DNA from: Holophagales bacterium
GTDB taxonomy: Bacteria; Acidobacteriota; Thermoanaerobaculia; Multivoradales; Multivoraceae
Direction: 5' to 3'
Length of the DNA stretch: 64,000 nucleotides
Assembly (NCBI GenBank): GCA_009845425.1
Contig: VXZQ01000005.1
Location: forward strand, 1-64,000
In this document: positions 1 to 8,631 of the stretch, piece after piece
Numbering within the stretch: the first letter of the stretch is position 1
How the letters are laid out: each line of letters begins with the position of its first letter
Translations under genes and position numbers: made by a program
The notes under the pieces: model-generated
The model's input: only the letters and a program-made list of their open reading frames with translations
Database searches by the model: none
What the model was told of the DNA's origin: nothing

Positions 1-108
1 GTCGCCTGATCGGAATCGGTCGCCTGGTCGGAGTCGGTCGCCTGATCGGAATCGGTCGCCTGATCGGAATCGGTCGCCTGGTCGGAGTCGGTCGCCTGAT
101 CGGAATCG
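1..108. repeat. 18-bp tandem repeat (six units, A-B-A-A-B-A)
   Basis: Six 18-bp units encode DSDQAT on the minus strand. Two variants differ at two bases (gatcggaatc versus ggtcggagtc) and run in the order A B A A B A. That equals two copies of a 54-bp three-unit block. All units stay in frame and every difference is synonymous. The array may extend beyond base 1. Confidence 0.9.
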
Positions 109-320
109 GCCGGGGCACCGGCGTCGCCCCCGCCGTCGGAGTCGGTCCCGCCTGGGCAGGCCGTCGTCACGACGGCGGCCGCCGCGAGCGATCCGACCGC
201 GACCGCGCGAGAAAGGAACGAGCGGCGATCGACCCGGACAGTGGTGATGTCTTCGTCCGTCAGCGACATCGGCGTGGCGGGACGATTGGCTCCAGGCTCG
301 CTGTTCTCCGATCTACCCAT
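1..320 (-). CDS. Tat-exported lipoprotein with acidic DSDQAT repeats, 5' part only
   Basis: Only the first ~106 codons are in the window; the gene continues past base 1. The ATG at 320 follows an AGGAGC Shine-Dalgarno sequence. After a hydrophilic stretch comes a twin-arginine motif (DRRSFLSRA, about residues 33-41), an Ala/Val-rich hydrophobic segment and TTAC, a plausible lipobox. This points to Tat export and possible lipidation. After the Cys there is a Gly/Asp-rich spacer and six perfect copies of DSDQAT, which run off the window edge. I do not recognise the mature domain, so the function is unknown. The acidic repeat is probably a spacer lifting a downstream domain off the membrane (inference). 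Confidence 0.7.
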   Translation of the reverse strand, partial: MGRSENSEPGANRPATPMSLTDEDITTVRVDRRSFLSRAVAVGSLAAAAVVTTACPGGTDSDGGGDAGAPADSDQATDSDQATDSDQATDSDQATDSDQATDSDQA

Positions 321-364
321 GACGTTGCTCCTGCGTTTGGAAACTGGGACCGAATGAGTCCGGT

Positions 365-393
365 ATAGTAGAGATGCAGGCCCTGGGTGTCAA
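365..393 (-). promoter_or_regulatory. Sigma70-type promoter of the Tat lipoprotein gene
   Basis: On the minus strand a perfect -35 TTGACA (393-388) is separated by exactly 17 bases from a -10 TACTAT (370-365). The predicted transcription start is near 358, leaving a ~38-base leader with AGGAGC before the ATG at 320. The -35 box covers the GTG at 387, the longest possible start of the divergent JmjC gene, which argues for a later start there. Confidence 0.72.
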
Positions 394-464
394 GCGGCGA
401 CCCGACTGCCGGAGCCGACGCGCGAGAACGAACCACGATGGGCCACGACGCAGGGAGCGCCCAG

Positions 465-1667
465 ATGACGACGGACCACACCGGGCCGGGATCGGCGAAC
501 GACCGCGGGTGGTACGCCTGGCTCCTCGATCCGCTGCCGCCGGCGGAGTTCGAAGACGACTACTACGAGCAGCGGTTTCTTCACATCCGGCGCGACGCGC
601 CGGCGTACTACGCCGGGCTGCTCTCGGTGAGCGACCTCGACACCGTGCTCGGCACCCACTCGGCCAGTCATCGCGACATCAAGCTGGTTCGTGCCGACGG
701 CGACGTTGCCTCCCGTGAGTACGCGAACGACGCCGGCAGGGTCCAGCCGCTTGAGGTCGCCAGGCACTTCGACGACGGCGCGACCATCATCTTCAACCAG
801 CTTCAAACGCGCGTACCGACGCTGGCCCGGCTGTGCGTCGCGCTCGGACGGCGCTTCTCGTCGCGGGCCCAGACGAACGTGTATCTCACGCCGCCCGAGG
901 CGCAGGGCTTCGCCCCGCATTGGGACACCCATGACGTCTTCGTATTGCAGATCAGTGGCACCAAGCGCTGGTCGATCTACGACACGAAGGTGAAACTGCC
1001 ACTCCGGGGCCAGGGCTTCGAACGCGGTACGCCTCCCGGCGACACCACCGACGAGTTCGAACTCGGCCCGGGCAGCGCCCTCTACATCCCACGAGGCCTG
1101 ATGCACTCGGCCCGTTCGACGGGGCAGACGTCGTTGCACGTCACGCTCGGGCTCACGGCGTTCACATGGGCCGAGTTCCTCGTCGAAAGCGTCGCTGCGG
1201 CGGCACTCGAGGAGGAGTCGCTGCGCCGGAATCTCCCTCGCGAGTTCGCTCGCGAGGAATTCCCCGTGGCCGAGCGAGAGCGCCTGTTCGGCGAGAAGCT
1301 GGCGTTCGTGCAGTCGCAGTTCGATGCCGAGGTCGTGTGGCGCCGCTTCGCGGACGAGCTCCTGGCCGCCGACGTACCCCTGTTCACCGACCTGCTCAGC
1401 CAGCGACTCCACGGAGACCGGCTGACGCCCCGCTCGCGGGTAAGGCGCCGGGCCGGGCTGCTCACCGAAGCCGTGACGGACAGGGAGTCGTGCCTCCTCC
1501 GGTTCGGTGGCCGTGAGATCAGGCTGCCGGCTGGCGTGTGGCCGGCGCTTCAGTTCGCGACGACGTCTGACGAATTCGCCATCGAGGACCTGCCCGACTG
1601 CCTGGATGCCGAGGGGAAGCTGACCCTGGTGGCGCGACTCGTCAGGGAGGGGGTTCTCCAGCGCTGA
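465..1667 (+). CDS. JmjC/cupin_4-type 2-oxoglutarate- and Fe(II)-dependent oxygenase
   Basis: A 400-residue soluble protein of the JmjC cupin group that includes ribosomal oxygenases (the YcfD/NO66-like cupin_4 family). The Fe(II) triad is visible: H152-W-D154 in the segment APHWDTHD, then H214 in RGLMHSA. Between them, KRW.IYD and the GPG.ALYIPRG strand are typical of the fold. Members hydroxylate protein side chains such as Arg or His in ribosomal proteins; the substrate here is not known. I chose ATG 465 because GGGAG lies 7 bases upstream. GTG 387 and ATG 438 are in frame, but 387 sits in the divergent promoter. No signal peptide, so cytoplasmic. Confidence 0.82.
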   Translation: MTTDHTGPGSANDRGWYAWLLDPLPPAEFEDDYYEQRFLHIRRDAPAYYAGLLSVSDLDTVLGTHSASHRDIKLVRADGDVASREYANDAGRVQPLEVARHFDDGATIIFNQLQTRVPTLARLCVALGRRFSSRAQTNVYLTPPEAQGFAPHWDTHDVFVLQISGTKRWSIYDTKVKLPLRGQGFERGTPPGDTTDEFELGPGSALYIPRGLMHSARSTGQTSLHVTLGLTAFTWAEFLVESVAAAALEEESLRRNLPREFAREEFPVAERERLFGEKLAFVQSQFDAEVVWRRFADELLAADVPLFTDLLSQRLHGDRLTPRSRVRRRAGLLTEAVTDRESCLLRFGGREIRLPAGVWPALQFATTSDEFAIEDLPDCLDAEGKLTLVARLVREGVLQR

Positions 1668-1712
1668 GCGCGCTCAACGCTGACTGCTAGCGTCCGGAGT
1701 CGGGGTGCAGCA

Positions 1713-2912
1713 ATGAGAGTCCTGAAGATCGTCGCAATCGCCGGGCTCGGCCTGGTTCTGATGCTGGCCTGTGCGGTGGGCCTTTTCTTCGCTACTGCCG
1801 GCGTCGACACGCCGGAGGGTCAGGCGAGCCGCGAAGTACTCGCGCGAGGGCCCTACCAGGTCAAGAGGCTGGACACGACGTTCGTCGATCGGAGCCGGCC
1901 GACGCAGGCGAACAACGACTTCGCCGGCTCGAACGAGCGGCGGCTCGTGACGTCGATCAAGTATCCAACGAAACCGAACGCGCGGGGGGTCGCGCGAGAG
2001 GGCCGACCGGCGAACGGCTTTCCGTTGATCGTCTACAGCCACGGCTTCATGTCCAGGCGGTCGGAAGGCGACTACCTGGCGCGGCACTTCTCCCGGCACG
2101 GCTACTTCTTCGTTGCCGCGGACTATCCGCTGACCAACTTCGCGAGTCCGGGCGGGCCGCGTTTCGAGGACGTGGTTCACCAGCCGGGCGACGTGGGGTT
2201 CCTGATCGACAGGTTGCTGCGCTGGAACGACGACCCGACGCACGAGTTCTTCGGAGCCATCGATCCGGAGCGCATCGGCGTGATGGGACTGTCGCTCGGC
2301 GGCATGACCAGCACGCTCGCCGCCTTCCATCCGGATCTCCGGGACGGTCGGGTCGCGGCTGCCGTCTCGATCGCGGGACCCAGCGCCATGTTCACGCCCG
2401 CCTTCTTCGAGACGGATGACGTGCCGTTCCTGATGATCGCCGGCGACGCCGACGCCATCGTGCCGTACCCGGAGAACGCGGCCTCGCTGCCGGAGCGAGC
2501 GCCGCGCAGCGGGCTGGTCACCTTGCGGCATGGCTCACATGTGGGTTTCGCCGACATCGCCCGTTACACCTCCCGTTGGTCCAGGCACGGCGACACCCTG
2601 CCGTGCGACGCCCTGATGGGCGCGGTGGCGGAAGACGCCGACCTAGGCGATGTGCCCGGGCTCGGAGGCCTGGACGAGGGCGTGGCCCAGGGTCAGGGAG
2701 GCAGGCCGTGCGATCCCCTCCCGAGCGTGCGGTCGATGCGGCCGGCACGGCAGCAGATGCTGACGATCCTCGCCGCCTTCTCGTTCTTCGAGAGCCGGTT
2801 CGCCGAGGAGGCCGCCGAGCGCAAGAGGGCGGTCGACTATCTCGCCAAGGGACTGGCCGCGGAGAACGACGACGTGACGGTGCGACTGCCCGCAGCTCGT
2901 CGCACGGGGTGA
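1713..2912 (+). CDS. Membrane-anchored or secreted alpha/beta hydrolase (dienelactone hydrolase-like)
   Basis: A 399-residue protein with an N-terminal hydrophobic segment (about residues 5-28), so exported or anchored. The alpha/beta hydrolase core shows YSHGF (108-112, oxyanion region), the nucleophile elbow GLSLGG with Ser194, an acid in GDADAIVP (Asp247) and a His in RHGSH (His276). This layout resembles platelet-activating-factor acetylhydrolase/dienelactone hydrolase-like esterases. The ~120-residue tail after the catalytic His is longer than usual and carries a helical segment near the end. The start has GGAG upstream. The substrate cannot be read from sequence. Confidence 0.75.
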   Translation: MRVLKIVAIAGLGLVLMLACAVGLFFATAGVDTPEGQASREVLARGPYQVKRLDTTFVDRSRPTQANNDFAGSNERRLVTSIKYPTKPNARGVAREGRPANGFPLIVYSHGFMSRRSEGDYLARHFSRHGYFFVAADYPLTNFASPGGPRFEDVVHQPGDVGFLIDRLLRWNDDPTHEFFGAIDPERIGVMGLSLGGMTSTLAAFHPDLRDGRVAAAVSIAGPSAMFTPAFFETDDVPFLMIAGDADAIVPYPENAASLPERAPRSGLVTLRHGSHVGFADIARYTSRWSRHGDTLPCDALMGAVAEDADLGDVPGLGGLDEGVAQGQGGRPCDPLPSVRSMRPARQQMLTILAAFSFFESRFAEEAAERKRAVDYLAKGLAAENDDVTVRLPAARRTG

Positions 2913-2923
2913 CGGAGCAGCAG

Positions 2924-4285
2924 CTAGCGAGCGGCTCCGACCAGGGCAAGCAACTCGTCGACTTCCTTCGGCACGGCCGCACTCAGGATCTCCGGCTCGC
3001 CTTCGGTGATCAGCACCGTGTCCTCGATGCGGATGTGGATGTTCCGCTCCGGGATCTCGAGGATCGGTTCGACGGCGATCACCATGCCCGGCTCGAAGGG
3101 TAGGGAGCTGTCGCCGACGTCGTGGACGGAGAGACCGACGAAGTGGCCGGCGCCGTGGGCCGGCTTGTCCTCGAAACCCCAGCGGTCATAGATCTCGCGG
3201 CAGATTCGGGTGGTCTCTCGCCGGGTTGCGCCCGGGCGCATGGCGGCGATGATCGCCTTCTGCGCCTCGAGGACGGCGCGGTAGGCGCGTTCCTGGACGT
3301 CGTCGAACTTGCCCGTCACCGGCCAGGTGCGGGTGATGTCCATCGTCAGGTAGGCGAAGGAGGCGCCGTAGTCCATGACGACCAGGTCGCCGTCCTTTAG
3401 TTGCCGGTCGTTCTTCACCCAGTGCCAGATCAAGCCGTTGGGACCTGAGCCGACGATCGCGGGGTAGGCCTCCATCTCGGCGCCGTGCTTCAGGAACACA
3501 TGCTTGGCCGCGGCCTCCAGTTCGTACTCCCAGCCGCCGATGCGGGTGGCGCGGATGGCCGCCGCGATGCCGTCGGCGCTCACCTTCCCGGCGCGGCGCA
3601 GGACTTCGATCTCGCGCGGCGTCTTGATCGTCCGCAGGCGGTCGAGGTGCGGCGTCAGGTCGCGCAGTTCCGCGTAGGGGTAGCGGCTGCGGATCGTCGC
3701 GATCTGGTGGGCCTGCTCGGTCGGTTGGCCGCCCCAGGGGTTCTGCTCGCGACGCCCGAGGTAGAGGCCCTTCTCGCTTCGGGCGAGGTCGAGTTCGTCG
3801 CGCTCGCCCAGACGCATCCAGAGGAGCTTCCCGGCCTTTCCCGGCATCCGTCCACGGCGTCGGGCCAGGTGCTCGGGCAGGTAGGCGAGGTGGTCGACAT
3901 CGAAGCCGCTGCCCTTGGCCTTCTCGGGGGCATAGAGCCAGTTCGGGCCGTCGATGAACTTCTCCCGGTCGCCCTGGTGGGGCAGGTAGAGCCGGGCCTC
4001 GCAGCCGTCGACCTCGAGCAGGAGGACGGCGTTTCGGCCCTCGTAGCCGGTCAGGTAGAAGAAGTCGTGGTCCTGCCGGAAGCGGGCGCCGTAGCGCGGC
4101 ATGGTCTCCGAAAACACGAGCACCGCGCCGCCGTCCAGGCGTTCGCAGAGGCGCGCTCGCCGTTCAGCGAATTCTTCGGGCGGATAAGTGGCTCGCTGGG
4201 CGGTTGCGCCACTGGCGGCGAAAAAAACCGAGAGAAACAGGGCCGCAGAAAGAGATTTTCTAGCAGTTTCCGCAGTTCGAGTCAT
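2924..4285 (-). CDS. pepP: Secreted Xaa-Pro aminopeptidase (M24B, PepP-like)
   Basis: This enzyme removes N-terminal residues that precede proline. The 453-residue protein starts with a signal peptide (hydrophobic core about residues 12-28), so it is periplasmic or secreted, unlike cytoplasmic PepP of E. coli. An N-terminal AMP_N-like domain (about 35-180) precedes the pita-bread domain. The five M24 metal ligands are present: D305 (MDYGASF), D316 (MDITRT), H381 (GAGHFVG), E406 (VEPIL) and E421 (IRIEDTV). It lies 26 bases downstream of the fumarase gene on the same strand, probably one transcript. No strong Shine-Dalgarno sequence is visible at its start. Confidence 0.9.
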   Translation of the reverse strand: MTRTAETARKSLSAALFLSVFFAASGATAQRATYPPEEFAERRARLCERLDGGAVLVFSETMPRYGARFRQDHDFFYLTGYEGRNAVLLLEVDGCEARLYLPHQGDREKFIDGPNWLYAPEKAKGSGFDVDHLAYLPEHLARRRGRMPGKAGKLLWMRLGERDELDLARSEKGLYLGRREQNPWGGQPTEQAHQIATIRSRYPYAELRDLTPHLDRLRTIKTPREIEVLRRAGKVSADGIAAAIRATRIGGWEYELEAAAKHVFLKHGAEMEAYPAIVGSGPNGLIWHWVKNDRQLKDGDLVVMDYGASFAYLTMDITRTWPVTGKFDDVQERAYRAVLEAQKAIIAAMRPGATRRETTRICREIYDRWGFEDKPAHGAGHFVGLSVHDVGDSSLPFEPGMVIAVEPILEIPERNIHIRIEDTVLITEGEPEILSAAVPKEVDELLALVGAAR

Positions 4286-4311
4286 TTCTTGAAGGAGAAA
4301 CTAGGGATGTC

Positions 4312-5964
4312 TTATGTTCTTCTTCCGCCACCGATCGCTACAGCCCGTGTTTTCGCGAACGGGGCGAAGAAATCGTTCCCCTTGTCGTCGATCACGATGA
4401 AGGCGGGGAAGTTCTCGACCTCGATCTGCCAGATGGCCTCCATGCCGAGATCCTCGAACTCCCGCAACTCGACCTTGCGAATGCTCTGCTCGGCGAGGGC
4501 GGCCGCCGGACCGCCGATCGAGCCGAGATAGAAGCCGCCGTGCTTCTCGCAGGCGCGGCGGACTTCGGGCGAGCGGTTGCCCTTGGCCAGCATGACCATG
4601 CTGCCGCCATGGCTCTGGAACAGGTCGACGTAGGGGTCCATGCGCCCCGCGGTCGTAGGACCGAAGGACCCGGACGCCTTTCCCTCGGGTTTCTTCGCGG
4701 GGCCGGCGTAGTAGACGGGCTGGTCCTTGAAGTACTGAGGCAGGTCCTGTCTAGAGTCGAGGAGTTCCTTGAGCCGGGCGTGAGCGATGTCGCGGGCGAC
4801 GACCATCGGACCCGTGAGCGCCAGCCGGGTGGCCACCGGGTACTTCGACAGCTCGGCCCGGATCTCGTCCATCGGCCGGTTCAGGTCGATGGCGACGACC
4901 TGGCCGCTGAGTTCGTCCTCGTCGATTTCGGGCAGGTACGTGGCCGGGTTCTCCTCGAGTTGCTCCAGGAAGACCCCGTCGCGGTTGATCCGGCCCAGGA
5001 TCTGGCGGTCGGCCGAGCAGGATACGCCGAGGCCCACGGGAAGCGAGGCGCCGTGACGGGGAAGCCGGATGACCCGCACGTCGTGGGCGAAGTACTTGCC
5101 GCCGAACTGGGCGCCGATGCCGATTCGGGTGCAGAGCTCGAAGATCTGCTCCTCCATCTCCAGGTCGCGGAAAGCGCGGCCGCGCTCGTTGCCGCTCGTC
5201 GGCAGGTCGTCGAGCGCGTGGCAGGTCGCGAGCTTGAGCGTCTTCATCGTCGCCTCGGCCGAGGTACCGCCGACGACCAGGGCGATGTGGTAGGGCGGGC
5301 AGGCCGACGTGCCGAGAGTGCGCAGCTTCTCGTCGACGAAGTTCGTCAGCGAGATCGGGTTCAGGATCGCCTTCGTTTCCTGGTAGAGGAAGCACTTGTT
5401 CGCCGAGCCTCCGCCCTTGGCGATGAACAGGAAGCGGTACTCGTCGCCGCGCGTCGCGTAGAGGTCGACCTGGGCGGGGAGGTTCGTGGCGGTGTTCTTC
5501 TCCTCGTACATCGACAGCGGCGCCATCTGGGAGTAGCGGAGGTTCCGCTCCTGGTAGGCGTCGAAGATGCCGCGGCAGAGTTCCTCCTCGTCGTCGAAGT
5601 CGGTGTAGACGTCCTGGCCCTTGTAGCCGAGGACGATCGCGGTGCCGGTGTCCTGGCAGCCGGGCAGTTCCCGGCCAGCGGCGATGTTTGCGTTCTTGAG
5701 CAGTTCCATCGCCACGAAGCGGTCGTTCGCCGACGACTCGGGATCGTCCAGGACGCGGCGCAACTGCTCCAGGTGGCTGGCCCGCAACAGGTGGGCGATG
5801 TCGTCCATCGCGTCGCGGGCGATCAGCCGCAACGCCTCGGGCTCGATGTGCAGGGTCTCGCGGCCGCCGGCGGACTGGACTTGGACGTGGTCCGACGTCA
5901 GGCGGCGGTACTCCGGCTCGTCGCCGGCGTGTTCGAACATGTGCTGGTGCTGGAAATCAGGCAT
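4312..5964 (-). CDS. fumA: Class I fumarate hydratase (iron-sulfur)
   Basis: Converts fumarate to L-malate in the TCA cycle using a [4Fe-4S] cluster. The 550-residue length matches single-chain class I fumarases of the FumA/FumB type. The three cluster cysteines are at C103 (PGCQDTGTA), C222 (GTSACPPYH) and C316 (GVSCSADR), almost the same numbering as in E. coli FumA. The C-terminal beta-domain has [13 protein letters not shown] and KGN, normal for the family. The ATG at 5964 has AAGGG just upstream. No signal peptide; cytoplasmic. It is the first gene of a likely two-gene unit with the Xaa-Pro aminopeptidase. Confidence 0.94.
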   Translation of the reverse strand: MPDFQHQHMFEHAGDEPEYRRLTSDHVQVQSAGGRETLHIEPEALRLIARDAMDDIAHLLRASHLEQLRRVLDDPESSANDRFVAMELLKNANIAAGRELPGCQDTGTAIVLGYKGQDVYTDFDDEEELCRGIFDAYQERNLRYSQMAPLSMYEEKNTATNLPAQVDLYATRGDEYRFLFIAKGGGSANKCFLYQETKAILNPISLTNFVDEKLRTLGTSACPPYHIALVVGGTSAEATMKTLKLATCHALDDLPTSGNERGRAFRDLEMEEQIFELCTRIGIGAQFGGKYFAHDVRVIRLPRHGASLPVGLGVSCSADRQILGRINRDGVFLEQLEENPATYLPEIDEDELSGQVVAIDLNRPMDEIRAELSKYPVATRLALTGPMVVARDIAHARLKELLDSRQDLPQYFKDQPVYYAGPAKKPEGKASGSFGPTTAGRMDPYVDLFQSHGGSMVMLAKGNRSPEVRRACEKHGGFYLGSIGGPAAALAEQSIRKVELREFEDLGMEAIWQIEVENFPAFIVIDDKGNDFFAPFAKTRAVAIGGGRRT

Positions 5965-6025
5965 GGCTACCCTTGAGTCTGCGCGACGGACGACCGCGAA
6001 GCAAGTTGGGCAGGCGACCCGCTGC

Positions 6026-6031
6026 TAGTCT
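6026..6031 (+). promoter_or_regulatory. Possible -10 box (TAGTCT) for a leaderless aldose epimerase transcript
   Basis: TAGTCT lies 6 bases before the TTG start at 6038, and no Shine-Dalgarno sequence is visible. No convincing -35 is seen. One of several such boxes in this window. Confidence 0.3.
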
Positions 6032-6037
6032 GCCCGC

Positions 6038-7240
6038 TTGACCGTGCGGTCGCCCGTCCCCATCCTTCTCCTGGCCGGCATCAGCGCGGGAGCCTGCGGG
6101 TACACGTATCCTCCGCCCGAGATGCCCGAAGAGATAGCCGTTCTGCGCGAGATGGTGCAAGTGATGCGGCGCCCGTGGGCCGAAGTCGACGGCAGGGAGG
6201 TCGAGATCTTCCGTCTCGCGTCGCGGACGGGGCTCCAGGCCGAGATCGCCGAACTCGGCGGCGCGATCGTGTCCCTGACGGCCCAGGGCCGGGACGGCGA
6301 GTTCGCCGATGTCGTGCTCGGCTTCGACGACCTCGCTTCGTATCTCGCGGACACCAACCCCTACTTCGGCGTTGTCGTCGGGCGCTATGCGAATCGCATC
6401 GCCGGGGGTCGCTTCACTCTCGACGGCGAGAACCACACGCTGCCCCAGAACGATGGAAAGAACAGTCTCCACGGCGGTGTCCGAGGGCTCAGCCGCGTGG
6501 TCTGGGAAGGCGAACCGTTCGAGAACAGCGACGGGGCGGGCGTCGTGCTCCGATACCGGAGTCCCGATGGCGAGGAAGGCCATCCGGGCAACGTGGACTT
6601 CCAGGTGCGCTACCTGTTGACGCCGGTCGGCGACCTTCGCATTGAAGCGGAGGCGGTGACCGACGAGCCCACCGTTGTCAACCTGTCCTTCCACTCGTAC
6701 TTCAACCTCAAGGGGGAGGGCGAGGGCGACATCCTGGACCACGAGCTTCTGCTCAACAGCGAGAAGTACACGCCCGTCGACGGCACGCTGGTTCCGACTG
6801 GCGAGATCGTGTCCACCGAAGGCACGCCGATGGACTTCCGGACCGCGGCGTTGATCGGAGACCGGATCGACGACGACTTCGACCAGCTTCGCTTTGGCGG
6901 CGGCTACGACCACAACTGGGTGCTGCGGCCGGCGGAGGAAGACGGCGAAATGCGTATGGCGGCCACCGTCGTCGAACCGACGAGTGGCAGGAAGCTGGTC
7001 GTGAAGACGACGGCGCCGGGGCTGCAGGTTTACACCGGGAACTTCCTCGACGGAACGCTGGTCGGAAAGAGCGGCCGCCCGTATGTCCACCGAGGCGGTT
7101 TCTGCCTCGAAACCCAGCACTTTCCTGACTCTCCGAATCAGCCGACGTTCCCAAGCACGGTGCTGCGGCCGGGAGAGATCTACCGGCAGGTGACGGAGTA
7201 CCAGTTTCTGACGGGTGGATCCATGTTGGGGCTGAAGTAG
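6038..7240 (+). CDS. galM: Secreted aldose 1-epimerase (mutarotase), possible lipoprotein
   Basis: Interconverts alpha and beta anomers of aldoses. The 400-residue protein begins with a signal segment ending in AGAC (Cys20), a plausible lipobox. Galactose mutarotase hallmarks follow: GRYANRI and KNSLHGG (His145), the catalytic acid in LSFHSYFNLKG (His219), the conserved GGYDHNWVL, and the catalytic base in FCLETQHFPDSPN (Glu358). An extracytoplasmic location suggests action on sugars released outside the cytoplasm. The start is TTG 6038, with GTG 6044 as an alternative; neither has a Shine-Dalgarno sequence. It is divergent from the fumarase gene across 73 bases. Confidence 0.88.
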   Translation: MTVRSPVPILLLAGISAGACGYTYPPPEMPEEIAVLREMVQVMRRPWAEVDGREVEIFRLASRTGLQAEIAELGGAIVSLTAQGRDGEFADVVLGFDDLASYLADTNPYFGVVVGRYANRIAGGRFTLDGENHTLPQNDGKNSLHGGVRGLSRVVWEGEPFENSDGAGVVLRYRSPDGEEGHPGNVDFQVRYLLTPVGDLRIEAEAVTDEPTVVNLSFHSYFNLKGEGEGDILDHELLLNSEKYTPVDGTLVPTGEIVSTEGTPMDFRTAALIGDRIDDDFDQLRFGGGYDHNWVLRPAEEDGEMRMAATVVEPTSGRKLVVKTTAPGLQVYTGNFLDGTLVGKSGRPYVHRGGFCLETQHFPDSPNQPTFPSTVLRPGEIYRQVTEYQFLTGGSMLGLK

Positions 7241-7308
7241 CGGGCACGGGCTTCGCCGCCGCGCCCAGGCCCGAAACCATCGGTTCCACGCCGCGTAAAC
7301 CAGAACCA

Positions 7309-7314
7309 TAGAAT
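7309..7314 (+). promoter_or_regulatory. Possible -10 box (TAGAAT) of the export operon
   Basis: TAGAAT sits 7 bases before the ATG at 7322 that opens a short upstream ORF. There is no Shine-Dalgarno sequence before that ATG, so a leaderless transcript starting near 7321 would fit. The -35 is unclear. Confidence 0.33.
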
Positions 7315-7321
7315 GCGCGGC

Positions 7322-7375
7322 ATGGAACGATCGGCCGGCGGCGCCAGTCCGCCGAAGCCAGCGGTGCGCCGGTGA
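7322..7375 (+). CDS. Possible 17-residue leader ORF (MERSAGGASPPKPAVRR)
   Basis: The ATG at 7322 lies 7 bases after a TAGAAT box. The frame runs 17 codons and its TGA (7373-7375) overlaps the GTG start of the adaptor gene (7372) as GTGA. The adaptor itself has no clear Shine-Dalgarno sequence, so coupling by reinitiation would explain its translation. There is no family to compare; this is judged on position only. Confidence 0.3.
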   Translation: MERSAGGASPPKPAVRR

Positions 7376-8607
7376 GCGCACCGGCCAGTCAGGGCGACGG
7401 TCCCGAGCTCTCGCCGCCGCGGCCTGATCTGTCCATCCTGCGCGACGACGACGAGTACGAGTATCGGCCTCGGCGCGGACGCTTCATCAAGTGGGGGATC
7501 GTGCTGCTGCTCGTGGCGGCCGCGGTCTTCGCCTTCTATCGGGTGCCCCCCGATCAGTACGTGCCCTTCCTCATGCCCGAGGTCGAGACGACGACGGTCC
7601 AGCGCCTGACCCCCGAGCAGGCGTCGACCGTGCTCACCGCGACCGGCTACACCTACGCGCGGGTGCGGGCGGCGGTGGGGGCGAAGATCATCGGCCGGAT
7701 CACGGAGTTACACGTCGACGAGGGCGACGCGGTGGCGGCCGGCGACGTGATCGCGGTGCTCGACAGCGATGACCTCGAGGCGGCGGTGCGCCGCGCCCAG
7801 GCGTCGCTGATCGAGGCGACCGCGCGGCTCGCCGATGCGATACGGGAGGAGGCACGCCAGCGGCGGATCGTCGAGGCGGGCGTTGCGCCTTCCGCCGACC
7901 TGGACGCGGCGGTAACCCAGCTTCACGTGACGCGGGCCCAGGTGGGCACGGCACGGGCGAACCTGGAGTCGATCGAAGCGCAGCTCGCCTACACGGTGAT
8001 CAGCGCTCCAGTCGACGGGGTGGTCATCGAACGGACGGTCGAAGTGGGGGAGATGGTCGCACCGGGAGGATTCACCAGCCAGCAGGCCACCGGCGCGTTG
8101 GTGCGGATCGCCGATCCAACCTCGCTCGAGGTCGAGGCGGACATCAACGAGAGCTTCATCGCCCGGATCCAGCTCGGCCAGCCGGCGACGATCAAGGTCG
8201 ACGCCGTGCCGGACCATGAGTACCACGGCAGGCTGCGGCAGATCGTGCCGACCGCGGACCGGCAGCGCGCCGTGGTCCAGGTCAAGGTCACGATCGATGA
8301 CCGCGACGTTCGCCTGGTGCCGGACATGAGCTGCAGCGTCACCTTCCTGCAGGAGGGAGTCGACGAGACCGTGCTCCAGGCGGAACCGAAGATCCTGGTG
8401 GCGGCGGAAGCGATAGCGAACGATGGCGGCGGCGAGTACGTGCTGCTACTGCGCGACGGCCAACTGGAGCGGCTGCCGATCGAGCTCGGCCTGGAGCAGG
8501 ACGGCAACCAGTTCGAGGTGCTGTCCGGCCTTCGAGGCGGCGAGGTCGTCGTGCGAAGTCCGACGCCGGAGCTCACACCGGGCCTGCGCGTACGCGAGGC
8601 CTCCTAG
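7372..8607 (+). CDS. HlyD/MacA-type periplasmic adaptor subunit
   Basis: Membrane fusion protein of a MacAB-like exporter. Of 411 residues, about 1-40 are cytoplasmic and charged, with one transmembrane segment (about 42-58). Then come a barrel-sandwich (lipoyl-like) half with GRITELHVDEGD, an alpha-helical hairpin (about 135-205) and the second lipoyl half (APVDGVVIERTVEVGE), followed by beta-barrel and membrane-proximal domains. It opens a four-gene operon (adaptor, ATPase, two permeases) with gaps of 24, -4 and 28 bases. The GTG start at 7372 overlaps the stop of the short upstream ORF. The cargo is unknown; MacA relatives handle macrolides, lipids or peptides. Confidence 0.87.
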   Translation: MSAPASQGDGPELSPPRPDLSILRDDDEYEYRPRRGRFIKWGIVLLLVAAAVFAFYRVPPDQYVPFLMPEVETTTVQRLTPEQASTVLTATGYTYARVRAAVGAKIIGRITELHVDEGDAVAAGDVIAVLDSDDLEAAVRRAQASLIEATARLADAIREEARQRRIVEAGVAPSADLDAAVTQLHVTRAQVGTARANLESIEAQLAYTVISAPVDGVVIERTVEVGEMVAPGGFTSQQATGALVRIADPTSLEVEADINESFIARIQLGQPATIKVDAVPDHEYHGRLRQIVPTADRQRAVVQVKVTIDDRDVRLVPDMSCSVTFLQEGVDETVLQAEPKILVAAEAIANDGGGEYVLLLRDGQLERLPIELGLEQDGNQFEVLSGLRGGEVVVRSPTPELTPGLRVREAS

Positions 8608-8631
8608 AGAGTCCAACGAGGGAGCTGATAG

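Noticed and set aside
1..108. Tandem repeats resembling a CRISPR array
   Set aside because: Units are contiguous 18-mers without spacers and encode an in-frame protein repeat.
1665..1676. TGAGCGCGCTCA palindrome after the JmjC gene as a terminator
   Set aside because: A 12-base perfect palindrome with no loop and no T-run; too short to call.
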